Assembly (NCBI RefSeq): GCF_020103695.1
Contig: NZ_JAHXBF010000005.1
Span: forward strand, 434,001 to 498,000
Origin: Hyalangium versicolor
GTDB lineage: Bacteria > Myxococcota > Myxococcia > Myxococcales > Myxococcaceae
Direction: 5' to 3'
DNA: 64,000 nucleotides
The notes under the pieces: generated by a model
Seen by the model: the letters and a program-made list of their open reading frames with translations, nothing else
The model's database searches: none
Told to the model about the DNA's origin: nothing
Program-made: the position numbers and the translations under genes
Shown here: piece after piece, positions 34,073-42,787 of the stretch
Layout: every line of letters begins with the position of its first letter
How positions within the stretch are numbered: the stretch's first letter is position 1

Positions 34073-35146
34073 CTACGGAGCAGAGGGGTTGTACGTGGAG
34101 ATCGACCAGCCCGACTTCTCATGGCCCCACTTGTTCCACTCGGTGTTCTTGCCGCTGACGATCTGCGCGTCCGTGAAGTCCGGAGTCGCCGAGCCCGAGC
34201 CCGTGCTGATCGTGGACTTGTAGTAGGTCGGGTGCGTGTCATCCGACTGGAGGTAGTCGTAGCTGGCGCTCGCGCTGGCGTAGTGCGTGTTGGAGTCACG
34301 CAGCGTGGCCTTCAGCGCGAGAATCCGGTTGACGTAGGCCGTCTCGCTCTCGCCGGCCTGGAAGCGCAGGGCGTCCACGTCGATCTGGCCGTCGCCGTTG
34401 GAGTCGTAATCGCTGCCCATCATCTCCGCGAAGGAGTCCGCGCACTTGAAGCCATACGTCGCCGCCAGGTTGCACGCGCGCCAGTTGCTCTTGAGCAGGT
34501 ACGGCAGGAACTTGTCCCGGCGGTTGATCGTCGCTCCCGTGCTCGCGTCCTTGCAGCTGGTCTGCACGTTGTCCGCGTTGTAGCCCGGGTAGTAGATGTT
34601 CATGATGACCTTGACCTTGGCCGAGGTCGCGTACTGGTTGATGGCTTGCATGCCCTTCTCCATGTACGTGGTGCATGCGGCCAGCGCCGAGTCCAGGCCG
34701 CTGTAGCTACACGTGCCCGTCTGGTCCTTGAACGCAGTGCGAGCTTGCAGATAGTCGTTGCCGCACATCTCGAACATCACCACTTTGGCGTTGGTCGCCT
34801 GCATGTACGACTTCTCGGCGATGATCTTGTTGTTATAGATGTCGTCGGCCTTGGCGCCGGACTTGGTGCGGCGGACGACCTCGATGTTGGCGTTCCACTG
34901 CTTGCCCAGGTACTCGCCGCTGATGTACGGCTCGGCGCGGCGGGCCACGCTGAACAGGCCGCCGTTGTAGCCGGCGAAGATCGAGTCGCCGTAGGCCACC
35001 ACGCGATAGGTGCTCGTCGCACCGGTGCGGTTGATGGTCCACGAAGTGTTCTGGTTGATGGTGCTGGCGGCGGCAGAGCCGCTCACGACAGTGGCTGCCA
35101 TTGCGCACGCCGCGGTAGCGCCACGCAGATTGAGACGAAGGGACAT
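34073..35146 (-). CDS. secreted SGNH/GDSL-type hydrolase with calcium-binding-like loop
   Basis: A 357-residue protein with a signal peptide (ATAACAMAATVVSGSAAAS). SGNH blocks: Ser in VVAYGDSIFAGY, Asn in MCGNDYL and Asp-x-x-His in SDDTHPTYYKS. An EF-hand/dockerin-like loop DSNGDGQIDVDAL lies near residue 245. A stop so near the His block suggests no extra domain. It should be an extracellular esterase or lipase. AGGAGG lies before the ATG. The upstream 160 bases to dnaE2 contain the two-part element and an inverted repeat. Confidence 0.82.
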   Translation of the reverse strand: MSLRLNLRGATAACAMAATVVSGSAAASTINQNTSWTINRTGATSTYRVVAYGDSIFAGYNGGLFSVARRAEPYISGEYLGKQWNANIEVVRRTKSGAKADDIYNNKIIAEKSYMQATNAKVVMFEMCGNDYLQARTAFKDQTGTCSYSGLDSALAACTTYMEKGMQAINQYATSAKVKVIMNIYYPGYNADNVQTSCKDASTGATINRRDKFLPYLLKSNWRACNLAATYGFKCADSFAEMMGSDYDSNGDGQIDVDALRFQAGESETAYVNRILALKATLRDSNTHYASASASYDYLQSDDTHPTYYKSTISTGSGSATPDFTDAQIVSGKNTEWNKWGHEKSGWSISTYNPSAP

Positions 35147-35246
35147 GACTGCCTCCTAGGCTCCCGGGGGATGGGAGGCGCGCAGGGTACAGATGGCCCA
35201 CCGTTCATTTCCAGGAAAAACAGTACAAATTCCAATAAACAGCAAG

Positions 35247-35286
35247 TGACGCATTGCGCTAACAAATAACTCAACCCGTGAACCTC
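35247..35286 (+). repeat. two-part sequence element, copy 2 (first copy at 5252-5280)
   Basis: TGACGCATTGCGCTAA (35247-35262) and CGTGAACCTC (35277-35286). Compared with copy 1 it differs by two bases in the first block and one in the second, with a spacer of 14 instead of 3 bases. It lies between the SGNH hydrolase start and the end of dnaE2. Confidence 0.45.
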
Positions 35287-35299
35287 GCGCAGTGCGTCA
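35247..35299. repeat. inverted repeat, 13-bp arms
   Basis: TGACGCATTGCGC (35247-35259) and GCGCAGTGCGTCA (35287-35299) are complementary over 13 positions with one T-G pair. The 27-base interior is AT-richer. It lies 9 bases beyond the dnaE2 stop, so it may be the dnaE2 transcript end or a protein-binding site upstream of the SGNH gene. Confidence 0.55.
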
Positions 35300-35308
35300 T
35301 GAGGCGTT

Positions 35309-38300
35309 TCAGCCCAGCAATCCCTCCAGGGCCATGACTCGCTGCGTCTTCACATTGATCACCTTGCCGGTGCGCTCCAGCACACCCTCTCCCACGACGA
35401 AGAGGGCGCCGTGGATGTCGCGGCGGCAGCGTTCGTAGACATCCGGAGGCACCACGAGGTTGGCAATGCCTGTCTCGTCCTCCAGGGAGATGAAGCACAT
35501 GCCCTTGGCGGTGGGAGGCCTCTGTCGGGTGATGAGCATTCCGCCCACCGCCACACGCCGGCCCGGGTTCACCCTCTTGAGCCCCTCGGCGGACACCGCG
35601 CCCAGCTTGCGCAGAGCGGGACGCAGCAACTCCAGCGGGTGCTTCTCCAGGGAGAGCCCCACCGTCTCGAAGTCCGCTTCTACCCGTTCGGCCACGCTCA
35701 TGGGCGGCAGTTCCACCTGCGTGCCATCCATGGGCAGCCCGAAGAAGAGATCATCCTCGTCCAGCGGACCCAGGGCCTGGATGTCCCACAGCGCCTGCCG
35801 CCTCGAGCCGCACAGCGCGGCCAGCGCTCCGGCCAGCGCCAGACGCGTCAGCTCGTGCCGGGGGATACGGGCCCGCCGTGCCAACTCGCCCACGCTCGCG
35901 TAACCCTGCCCGCGCGCAGCCGCCACGCGCTTCCCGGCCGACTCGTTCAGCCCGCGCACCAGGCGCAGCCCGAGCCGCAGCACCCCGCCCTCCTCCAGCG
36001 TGCAGTCCCAGTCCGATTGACGCACATCCACCGGACGCACCTCCACGCCGTGACGCTTCGCATCAGCCACCAGCGTGTGCGGCGCGTAGAAGCCCATGGG
36101 CTGCGAGTTGAGCAGCGCCGCGCAGAAGGCCTGCGGGTAGTGGCACTTGAGCCACGAGGATGCGTAGGCGATGAGCGCGAAGGACGCCGAGTGCGACTCC
36201 GGGAAGCCGTAGTGCGCGAAACCGCGGAACTGCTCGAACAGTTCCTCCATGTACTCGCGCGAGTAGCCCCGCTTCACTCCGCCGTCCACGAAGCGTATGC
36301 GGTAGGGCTCAAGCAACTGCTCGGCGCGCTTGTGGCCTAGAGCCCGGCGCAGGCCGTCCGCCTCGCCCGCCGTGAAGCCTCCGGCCACCATCGCCAGCTT
36401 CATGGCCTGCTCCTGGAACAGCGGCACGCCCAGCGTCTTCTCGAGGATGGCGCGCACCTCGGGCGTCGGGTATGTGGCCTCCTCCTTGCCCTCCCTGCGC
36501 CTCAGGAACGGGTGCACCATGTTCCCGATGATCGGCCCGGGGCGGATGATCGCGATCTCGATCACCAGATCATAGAAGGTGCGCGGCTTGAGCCTCGGCA
36601 GCATGCTCATCTGCGCCCGGCTCTCGATCTGGAACACGCCCACCGAGTCCGCGTCGCAGAGCATGTCGTAGACCTTCGGATCCTCCGGAGGGATCGTCGC
36701 CAGCGACAGCTCCCGGCCGAAGTGCTGGCGGATGAGCGCGAAGCACTTGGCCACCGCCGTGAGCATGCCCAGCGCCAGCAGGTCCACCTTGAGCACGCCC
36801 AGCGCGTTGATGTCGTCCTTCTCCCACTGGATGACGGTGCGGCCCTTCATCGCCGCGTTCTCCACGGGGATGAGGTCCACCAACGGCTCACGGGTGATGA
36901 CGAAGCCGCCCACGTGGATGGAGAGGTGGCGCGGGAAACCCTCGATGTCCTGCGCCAGCGTGAGCGTCTGCCGCACCCGGCTGTCGAACGCGGACAGCCC
37001 CGCCTCGGCCAGCACCTCGGGCGTCACGTCGAAGCCGTACGCAGCCGACACCTTCGAGAGCCGATCCACCTGATCCAGCGACAGCCCCAGCGCCTTGCCC
37101 ACCTCACGCAGGGCCAATCGTCCCCGGTAGCAGATCACCTCGCAGACCATGCCGGCGCGGTGACGGCCGTGCTTCTCGTAGACGTACTGGAGCACCTCTT
37201 CCCGGCGCTCGTGCTCGAAGTCCACGTCGATGTCGGGTGGCTCCTTGCGCTCCATGCTCAGGAATCGCTCGAAGAGCAGCCCCATGCGCACCGGATCGAT
37301 GGCCGTGATCTGCAGCGCATAGCAGACCGCCGAGTTCGCCGCGCTGCCTCGCCCCTGACAGAGGATGCCGCGCGAGCGCGCGAAGTGGACGATGTCCCAG
37401 AGCGCCAGGAAGTAGCCGGGGAAGTCCAGGGCCTCGATGAGCCGCAGCTCGTGATCGATCTGCTTGCGGACATCGCCGGGCAGGCCACCCGGGTAACGGA
37501 ACGCGAGACCCTCCTCGGTGAGCACGCGCAGGTGATCCATGGCCGTGCGCCCGGGAGGCAGATCCTCCTCGGAGAAGTGGTAGCGCAGCTCATCCAGCGT
37601 GGCGTGGCAACGGCTGGCGATCTCCAACGAGCGCTCCAGCACCTCGGGGCGGTCCCGGAACAGCCGAGCCATCTCCGCGGGAGACTTCAGCGTGCGCTCG
37701 GCGTTGGGCTGCAACCGGGTGCCCGCCTTGTCCACCGTCGTCTTGTGGCGGATGGACGTGAGCACATCCTGGAGCGGCTGCCGGCGCCGGTGGTGGGTGT
37801 GCACGTCGTTGTGCGCGCACAAGGGCACTCCGAGCGTACGCGCCAGGGCGTCGGCCTGGGCCTCGCGCGCCTTGTCCCCCGCGGACAGCGTGCGGCACAG
37901 CCCCACGTGGAAGCGGCCGGGGAAGGCCTCGGCCAGGGGCGCCACCTGCTCGGCACGCGCGGGGTTCGGCAGCAGCGCGATCAGGCCCTCGGAGCGCTCG
38001 GCCACCTCGCGCCAGGGCAGCCCCGCCTCTCCCTTGGGGTGCGTCATCCGGCTGGCCGACACCAGGCGGCACATGTTGGCGTAGCCGGTCGAGTCCATGG
38101 CGTAGATCACCACCGGAGGCCCGTCCGTCAGCGTCAGCTCCGTGCCCAGGATCAGCTTGAGGCCATGCTCCTTGGCCGCCAGGTGCGCCTTCACCACGCC
38201 ATACAGTCCGTCCCCATCCGTCAGCGCCAGCGCCTGCAGCCCGAGCCGCGCGGCCGTGGCCACCAATTCCTCCGGATGGGAGGCGCCTCGGAGGAACGAG

Positions 38301-38332
38301 AAGTTGGAGCGGCAGATCAGCTCGGCGTACAC
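35309..38332 (-). CDS. dnaE2: error-prone DNA polymerase (DnaE2)
   Basis: A 1007-residue C-family polymerase, shorter than the replicative DnaE1 (about 1150-1180). It opens with a PHP domain (YAELICRSNFSFLRGASHPEEL). The catalytic core shows GRGSAANSAVCYAL and PPDIDVDFEHERREEV (three-Asp active site), then QWEKDDINALGVLKVDLLALGML. The C-terminus has an OB-fold but lacks the long beta-binding and tau-binding end. DnaE2 performs SOS translesion synthesis with ImuA/ImuB, which are not in this window. GTG start; a LexA-like box lies just upstream. Confidence 0.93.
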   Translation of the reverse strand: MYAELICRSNFSFLRGASHPEELVATAARLGLQALALTDGDGLYGVVKAHLAAKEHGLKLILGTELTLTDGPPVVIYAMDSTGYANMCRLVSASRMTHPKGEAGLPWREVAERSEGLIALLPNPARAEQVAPLAEAFPGRFHVGLCRTLSAGDKAREAQADALARTLGVPLCAHNDVHTHHRRRQPLQDVLTSIRHKTTVDKAGTRLQPNAERTLKSPAEMARLFRDRPEVLERSLEIASRCHATLDELRYHFSEEDLPPGRTAMDHLRVLTEEGLAFRYPGGLPGDVRKQIDHELRLIEALDFPGYFLALWDIVHFARSRGILCQGRGSAANSAVCYALQITAIDPVRMGLLFERFLSMERKEPPDIDVDFEHERREEVLQYVYEKHGRHRAGMVCEVICYRGRLALREVGKALGLSLDQVDRLSKVSAAYGFDVTPEVLAEAGLSAFDSRVRQTLTLAQDIEGFPRHLSIHVGGFVITREPLVDLIPVENAAMKGRTVIQWEKDDINALGVLKVDLLALGMLTAVAKCFALIRQHFGRELSLATIPPEDPKVYDMLCDADSVGVFQIESRAQMSMLPRLKPRTFYDLVIEIAIIRPGPIIGNMVHPFLRRREGKEEATYPTPEVRAILEKTLGVPLFQEQAMKLAMVAGGFTAGEADGLRRALGHKRAEQLLEPYRIRFVDGGVKRGYSREYMEELFEQFRGFAHYGFPESHSASFALIAYASSWLKCHYPQAFCAALLNSQPMGFYAPHTLVADAKRHGVEVRPVDVRQSDWDCTLEEGGVLRLGLRLVRGLNESAGKRVAAARGQGYASVGELARRARIPRHELTRLALAGALAALCGSRRQALWDIQALGPLDEDDLFFGLPMDGTQVELPPMSVAERVEADFETVGLSLEKHPLELLRPALRKLGAVSAEGLKRVNPGRRVAVGGMLITRQRPPTAKGMCFISLEDETGIANLVVPPDVYERCRRDIHGALFVVGEGVLERTGKVINVKTQRVMALEGLLG

Positions 38333-38345
38333 AGCCCCTAAGTTA

Positions 38346-38362
38346 CTGGACGTGCGTTCAGA
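38346..38362. promoter_or_regulatory. candidate LexA box upstream of dnaE2
   Basis: CTGGACGTGCGTTCAGA matches the published Myxococcus xanthus LexA consensus CTRHAMRYBYGTTCAGS at 15 of 17 positions by my comparison. It lies 13 bases upstream of the dnaE2 start, so it likely overlaps the promoter. SOS control of dnaE2 is widespread. Confidence 0.6.
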
Positions 38363-38408
38363 CCGCAGCCAGGAAAGATCGGCAAATGTCGAATCTCTGG
38401 GACTTCCT

Positions 38409-38431
38409 ACCGGTCCGATTTCCGGACCGGT
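38409..38431. repeat. perfect 9-bp palindrome between dnaE2 and the NfeD gene
   Basis: ACCGGTCCG (38409-38417), loop ATTTC, CGGACCGGT (38423-38431). It sits in the 202-base divergent region and could be an operator for either gene. Nothing else is recognised in the gap apart from the LexA-like box. Confidence 0.55.
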
Positions 38432-38534
38432 TTGCGGGACACAGAAGTGCGAGCCCCATATCTATCTAGAAGAAAACCTGGGGGATGGGCAGGTTTGACA
38501 GGACGCCGAGCCCACTGCCAAACAGGAGCCCGAC

Positions 38535-39023
38535 ATGGAGCTGACTCCCACCGACTGGCAGCTGTGGATCATCGCGGCGCTCGTACTCGGCGCCCTGGAG
38601 ATCAAGCTCTCTGGCTTCGTCACGCTCTGGTTCGCGGTCGGCGCCCTAGCCGCGGCGCTCGTGGGAGCGCTGGGGCTGGGCATCAACGTACAGCTCCTGC
38701 TCTTCACGGTGGTGTCGGTGGCTCTGTTCGCCGCCTCTCGGACGATCTTCAAGGAGGCGTTCATGCGCTCGGCCAGCCCCTTGAAGACGGGGGTGGAGGC
38801 AATGGTTGGCCAGGAGGCCGTAGTGACTGAGGCCTTGTCGGATCCTCACGGAGGAACTGTTCGGATCAATGGAGAGCTGTGGACGGCGCGCTCGCTGTCG
38901 GGCCCGGTGCCCGAGGGCGAGCGGGTCACCGTCGAGCAGGTGGATGGATTGAAGCTGTGGGTGCGGCGCCCCTCCGCGTCGCTCGAAACTTCCGCAGTCC
39001 TGAAGAAAGAGAGAACGAAATGA
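38535..39023 (+). CDS. NfeD-like membrane protein
   Basis: A 162-residue short-form NfeD. Three hydrophobic segments in the first 75 residues (WIIAALVLGALEIKL, LWFAVGALAAALVGALGLG, LLLFTVVSVALFAA) precede a C-terminal OB-fold (VGQEAVVTEAL...GTVRINGELWTARS). NfeD proteins bind SPFH-domain scaffolds, and the next gene encodes one, overlapping by four bases (ATGA). The pair is thought to organise membrane microdomains and aid protein quality control. Confidence 0.88.
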   Translation: MELTPTDWQLWIIAALVLGALEIKLSGFVTLWFAVGALAAALVGALGLGINVQLLLFTVVSVALFAASRTIFKEAFMRSASPLKTGVEAMVGQEAVVTEALSDPHGGTVRINGELWTARSLSGPVPEGERVTVEQVDGLKLWVRRPSASLETSAVLKKERTK

Positions 39024-40084
39024 CGGTGTTGCTCATCGTCGCGGCGCTGGTGGTGATCTTTGCCCTCATCACCGGTATCCGCATCGTGCCGCAGGCCAAG
39101 GTGATGGTGATCGAGCGGCTGGGGAAGTTTCACAGCGTGGCGCACAGCGGCTTGAACATCCTGATTCCGTTCCTGGACAGCCCGCGCCCCATCGAGATGC
39201 GCACGGGCAACCGCTTCATGCGCAGCGCCATGGTGGATCTGCGCGAGCAGGTCATGGGCTTCGAGACCGTGCAGGTCATCACCCATGACAACGTGACGAT
39301 GGAGGTGGGCTCGGTCATCTACTACCAGATCGTCGATCCGGCGAAGGCGCTCTACCAGATCGAGAACCTGGCGATGGCCATCGAGCAGCTCACGATGACG
39401 AACCTGCGCAACATCATGGGCGGGCTGACGCTGGACCAGACGCTGACCAGCCGCGAGACGGTGAACACCAAGCTGCGCATGGTGCTGGACGACGCCACGG
39501 AGAAGTGGGGCGTGAAGGTGACGCGGGTGGAGTTGCGCGAGATCGAACCGCCCGGAGCCATCAAGGAGGCCATGGCCAAGCAGATGACGGCCGAGCGCGA
39601 GCGCCGCGCCGAGGTGACGAAGGCCGAGGGCGACAAGTCCGCGGCGATCCTCCAGGCCGAGGGCGAGAAGATCTCGCGGATCCTGCGCGCCGAGGCCGAG
39701 CGCGACGCGGAGGTGGCGCGCGCCGAGGGCCACAAGCGCGCGGTGGTGCTGGAGGCCGAGGCGAAGGCGGAGGCCACCCGGCTGGTGTTCGAGGCGGTGC
39801 ACTCGGGCCGGGCGACGCCGGAGGTGCTGGCGCTGCGCTACCTGGAGACGCTGCAGGAGTTGGGCAAGGGCAACAACAAGGTGTTCGTCCCCTACGAGGC
39901 CAGCGCGGCCCTGGGCAGCGTGGGCATGCTCAAGGAGCTGTTCAACAAGGAGGGCGATGCCACATCGTCTCCGCCGCAGCAGGGCCGGCCCGCGTCGAAC
40001 CTGGGGGATCAGACCATCCGGGTGCAGAAGCAGCCGGCCCCGATCCCCGTGCGCCGGGGCCCGCCGATTCCGCAGGATGAGTAG
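39020..40084 (+). CDS. SPFH/band-7 (stomatin-like, paraslipin) protein
   Basis: A 354-residue protein starting at the ATG that overlaps the NfeD stop. One N-terminal membrane helix (TVLLIVAALVVIFALITGI) is followed by the band-7 domain (RIVPQAKVMVIERLGKF, VQVITHDNVTMEVGSVIYYQ, TNLRNIMGGLTLDQTL, LREIEPPGAIKEAMAKQM). A long charged coiled coil (about 195-260; AERERRAEVTKAEGDKSAA) mediates oligomers. The C-terminal 50 residues are a Pro-rich tail. Together with NfeD it forms a membrane scaffold. It converges with the serine hydrolase gene. Confidence 0.92.
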   Translation: MTVLLIVAALVVIFALITGIRIVPQAKVMVIERLGKFHSVAHSGLNILIPFLDSPRPIEMRTGNRFMRSAMVDLREQVMGFETVQVITHDNVTMEVGSVIYYQIVDPAKALYQIENLAMAIEQLTMTNLRNIMGGLTLDQTLTSRETVNTKLRMVLDDATEKWGVKVTRVELREIEPPGAIKEAMAKQMTAERERRAEVTKAEGDKSAAILQAEGEKISRILRAEAERDAEVARAEGHKRAVVLEAEAKAEATRLVFEAVHSGRATPEVLALRYLETLQELGKGNNKVFVPYEASAALGSVGMLKELFNKEGDATSSPPQQGRPASNLGDQTIRVQKQPAPIPVRRGPPIPQDE

Positions 40085-40093
40085 TCTCCCTGG

Positions 40094-41326
40094 CTACTTC
40101 GCCACGGAGGCTGTCGTCACTCCGTAGATCGCGTCGCGGACCTGGGTTGGGAAAACACCCGCCATGCCCTCGAAGGCCGTGTTGGTCAGCGCCACCACGG
40201 TCACGCGCTTCTGGGGATCCACGAACCAGGTGTGACCGTAGGCACCTCCCCACTCGTAGGTCCCTGCGGACTGCGGGGTGTGGGCCTGGGCCGGATCGAG
40301 CACCACCGCGGCACCGAACCCGAAGCCCCAACCCAGGCCTCGGGCGTTGATGGGAAGCGTGCCCGTCTGGCTGGTTCCCACCAGTGAAGCCGTCTTCGCC
40401 GTCAGCACCGGTCCGCTGCCCGTACGCACCGACTCGAGGAACTTCACGTAGTCACGGGCCGTGCCCACCATTCCGGCGCCACCAGAGGGGAACGAGCGCG
40501 GATCGAGCGCTCGGGAGGGCGAGAAGCGGGCGCCCGCTCCACCAAAGGGGACGACCTGCGGATCGCCCATTCGCACGGGCTCCGGCTTGCCATCGGCATA
40601 GGGCGTCGCGAGCCGCGCCACGTCCTTCACGGTGAAGCCGGTGTCCGGCAGGCCAAGAGGCGCGGTGACCAGCTGCTCGACCACGCGCGGCAGAGGCGCC
40701 CCGCCCGCCTTCGCGACGACCGCGCCCAGCACATCGGTCGCCACCGAGTAGCCCCACTGCTTCCCCGGCTCATAGGAGAGCGGGACGGAGGCGATGCGCT
40801 TCAGGTTCTCTTCCAGGCTCAAGCCCGGCTCATCGAGCCCGTCGGAGACACCAGCCCGGTGGTATGGCCCGTCTCCTCCGGGCTCGAAGAAGCCGTAGCT
40901 CAGCCCCGCCGTGTGGGTCAGCAACTGGCGCACGGTGATGACCGCCTCACGCCCGTCCGCCAGCTTGGGCCGGAAGTCCGGGAGCCACTTGGAGACAGGA
41001 TCGTCCAGCCGAAGCTTGCCCTGCTCCACCAGCTTCAGCGCGGCCACCGAGACGATGGGCTTCGACATGGAGGCCAGACGGAAGATCTCGTCCTTCTTCA
41101 TGGGCCGCTTGGATTCGCGATCGGCCAACCCCGCAGCGCGCTCGTAGACGATCTTGCCGTCCTGCGCGACCACCACCACCGTTCCGACGATGCGCCGGTC
41201 CGCCAGCGCCTGATCGATGGCTCGGTCCAGTCGCTCGGTGAGCGACGGAGCCTGCGCGAAGGCAGGGCCCGCCAACCCCAGGAGAACGCTGGCCACTGCC
41301 AACAGGTATCGAGATGGAAGACTCAT
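40094..41326 (-). CDS. serine hydrolase, beta-lactamase class C family, exported
   Basis: A 410-residue protein starting at ATG 41326 with a signal peptide (SLPSRYLLAVASVLLGLAGPAFAQ). The SxxK motif is SMSK in FRLASMSKPIVSVAAL; Tyr of the second motif is probably in WGYSVATDVLG; HTAGLSYGF and the C-terminal YGHTWFVDP fit the esterase/DD-peptidase branch (EstB-like) better than true AmpC enzymes. Likely a periplasmic esterase or peptidase. Divergent from the TetR gene, whose direct-repeat operator candidates lie in the 75-base gap. Confidence 0.85.
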   Translation of the reverse strand: MSLPSRYLLAVASVLLGLAGPAFAQAPSLTERLDRAIDQALADRRIVGTVVVVAQDGKIVYERAAGLADRESKRPMKKDEIFRLASMSKPIVSVAALKLVEQGKLRLDDPVSKWLPDFRPKLADGREAVITVRQLLTHTAGLSYGFFEPGGDGPYHRAGVSDGLDEPGLSLEENLKRIASVPLSYEPGKQWGYSVATDVLGAVVAKAGGAPLPRVVEQLVTAPLGLPDTGFTVKDVARLATPYADGKPEPVRMGDPQVVPFGGAGARFSPSRALDPRSFPSGGAGMVGTARDYVKFLESVRTGSGPVLTAKTASLVGTSQTGTLPINARGLGWGFGFGAAVVLDPAQAHTPQSAGTYEWGGAYGHTWFVDPQKRVTVVALTNTAFEGMAGVFPTQVRDAIYGVTTASVAK

Positions 41327-41347
41327 ATGCGTGACGCCCCTATATTT

Positions 41348-41406
41348 AGAGTGTTCGCTACGAATTAACCCGGGCCTCATCCAATTTCCAGAGTGATCGC
41401 TATGAA
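41348..41406. promoter_or_regulatory. two direct repeats, candidate TetR-family operator
   Basis: AGAGTGTTCGCTACGAA (41348-41364) and AGAGTGATCGCTATGAA (41390-41406) match at 15 of 17 positions, 42 bases apart, i.e. four helical turns. Both have the imperfect dyad AGnG....CnCT. The second overlaps the TetR start codon. Confidence 0.6.
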
Positions 41407-42025
41407 AAAGAGCACTACCCCTTCCAGGCCCCGGGGCCGCCCTCGAGGATTCGACCGCGACGTGGCGCTGGACCAGGCGCTCGATCTGTTCTGGAGGCGG
41501 GGTTACGAAGGCACGTCCATCGCCGATCTCACCGAGGAGCTGGGGATCACTGCGCCGAGCCTCTACACGGCCTTCACCTCGAAGGCGGACCTCTACCGGG
41601 AAGCGCTGGAACGCTACCGGGAGCAGCGGGGAACATTCACGGCGCGCGCCCTGATCGAGGAACCCTCCTTCAAGGAGGCCATGACTCGAATGCTGCGCGA
41701 TACAGCCCACGAGTTCACACGTCCTGACCGTCCCCGAGGGTGCATGGTGTCCACCGCAGTCCTCACCTGTGCCTCGGAGAACGAGGATGTGGCCCGGCAC
41801 ACAACGAGTCTGCGGAACCAGTCTCTGGACATGTTACGCACGCGGATCGAGAGAGCGATCGCCGAAGCCGAGCTGCCCGCCGAGACCGATGCCGAGGCGC
41901 TCGCCCGGTTCCTCGGTGCCGTGATCCAGGGCATGTCCGTGCAGGCCCAGGACGGTGCGGACGAGGCCACACTTCTCACCATCGCCGAGACCGCGCTGAG
42001 GGCGATCGACTTCCAGAAGCAGTAG
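41402..42025 (+). CDS. TetR-family transcriptional repressor
   Basis: A 207-residue protein from ATG 41402 (a GTG three codons earlier lies in the operator repeat). The N-terminal helix-turn-helix is ALDQALDLFWRRGYEG then TSIADLTEELGITAPSLYTA, followed by FTSKADLYREALERY. The C-terminal domain resembles AcrR-like TetR_C_33 members (RPRGCMVSTAVLTCASENED, CAETAL-like ending). It probably represses itself and the divergent serine hydrolase gene. The following gene starts 30 bases on. Confidence 0.88.
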   Translation: MKKSTTPSRPRGRPRGFDRDVALDQALDLFWRRGYEGTSIADLTEELGITAPSLYTAFTSKADLYREALERYREQRGTFTARALIEEPSFKEAMTRMLRDTAHEFTRPDRPRGCMVSTAVLTCASENEDVARHTTSLRNQSLDMLRTRIERAIAEAELPAETDAEALARFLGAVIQGMSVQAQDGADEATLLTIAETALRAIDFQKQ

Positions 42026-42055
42026 ACTGCCCAACCTCCGCCCGAGGAGTCTGGA

Positions 42056-42751
42056 ATGCCGAAACAGCCGTGGTTCTGGGGGATGGCCGTGCTGCTGTGG
42101 AGTGCGGCCTCTGCTGAGGCAAGGCCCCAGCCCTCCACGGAGCCCATGCGGCTCCCACCCGGCGTGACGAAGGTCATCAACCTCCCACCGGGGGTGCGCG
42201 GCTTCGCCATCCGCGACGAGGAGCTGCTCCAGGCGCGTCCCATCGGCAACCGTCAGCTCGCGGTGTACGTCTCGCCCGAGAACCAAGGCGACACCCGGCT
42301 GCTCCTCTTTGGCCCCGAGGGTCCCATCCGCACGTTCGACATCCGCGTGAGGCGCATGGATGTCTGGCAACGGGTCTGTGATCTGTGCAGGTTCCTGCCC
42401 CCGGATTCGCTGCTCGAGCTCGATATCGCAGGGACCACTTTCATGGTGCGTGGGCCCGCATTGTCGCTCGACGACGCGCGCGGAGTGAGGCTCATGCGAG
42501 CGATCTACCCTTACATCTTCGTCGACGTGCAGCTGGTCGATCGGGCGTTGCGCGAAGCGCTCCTGCAAATCAACCACGAGCTGTGGCGCGCGGGTTTCCT
42601 CGATGCGAGCGCCATCGTGGTAGGAGATCGGGTGGTGCTGACCGGACGATTCTCCAGCAGCACCGATGAGGCCCGCGCGCACCTCACCCTCGCCCCTTAC
42701 GCCGAGTGGCTCGAGGATCGGCTGCTGCCTACCCCCGAGCCAGCGCCCTGA
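42056..42751 (+). CDS. secreted protein with CpaC/secretin N-terminal (pilus assembly) domain
   Basis: A 231-residue protein with a signal peptide (WFWGMAVLLWSAASAEA). Residues about 30-100 match the N-terminal domain of CpaC/RcpA secretins (GVTKVINLPPGVRGFAIRDE, QLAVYVSPENQGDTRLLLFG), and the C-terminal 100 residues may be a BON-like fold (LREALLQINHELWRAGF, VVGDRVVLTGRF). The secretin pore domain is missing. A stand-alone periplasmic adaptor is possible. It may be cotranscribed with the TetR gene. Confidence 0.7.
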   Translation: MPKQPWFWGMAVLLWSAASAEARPQPSTEPMRLPPGVTKVINLPPGVRGFAIRDEELLQARPIGNRQLAVYVSPENQGDTRLLLFGPEGPIRTFDIRVRRMDVWQRVCDLCRFLPPDSLLELDIAGTTFMVRGPALSLDDARGVRLMRAIYPYIFVDVQLVDRALREALLQINHELWRAGFLDASAIVVGDRVVLTGRFSSSTDEARAHLTLAPYAEWLEDRLLPTPEPAP

Positions 42752-42787
42752 GCCCGGAGGCCCAGGGCACCTGTCGTCCACCCGCCT

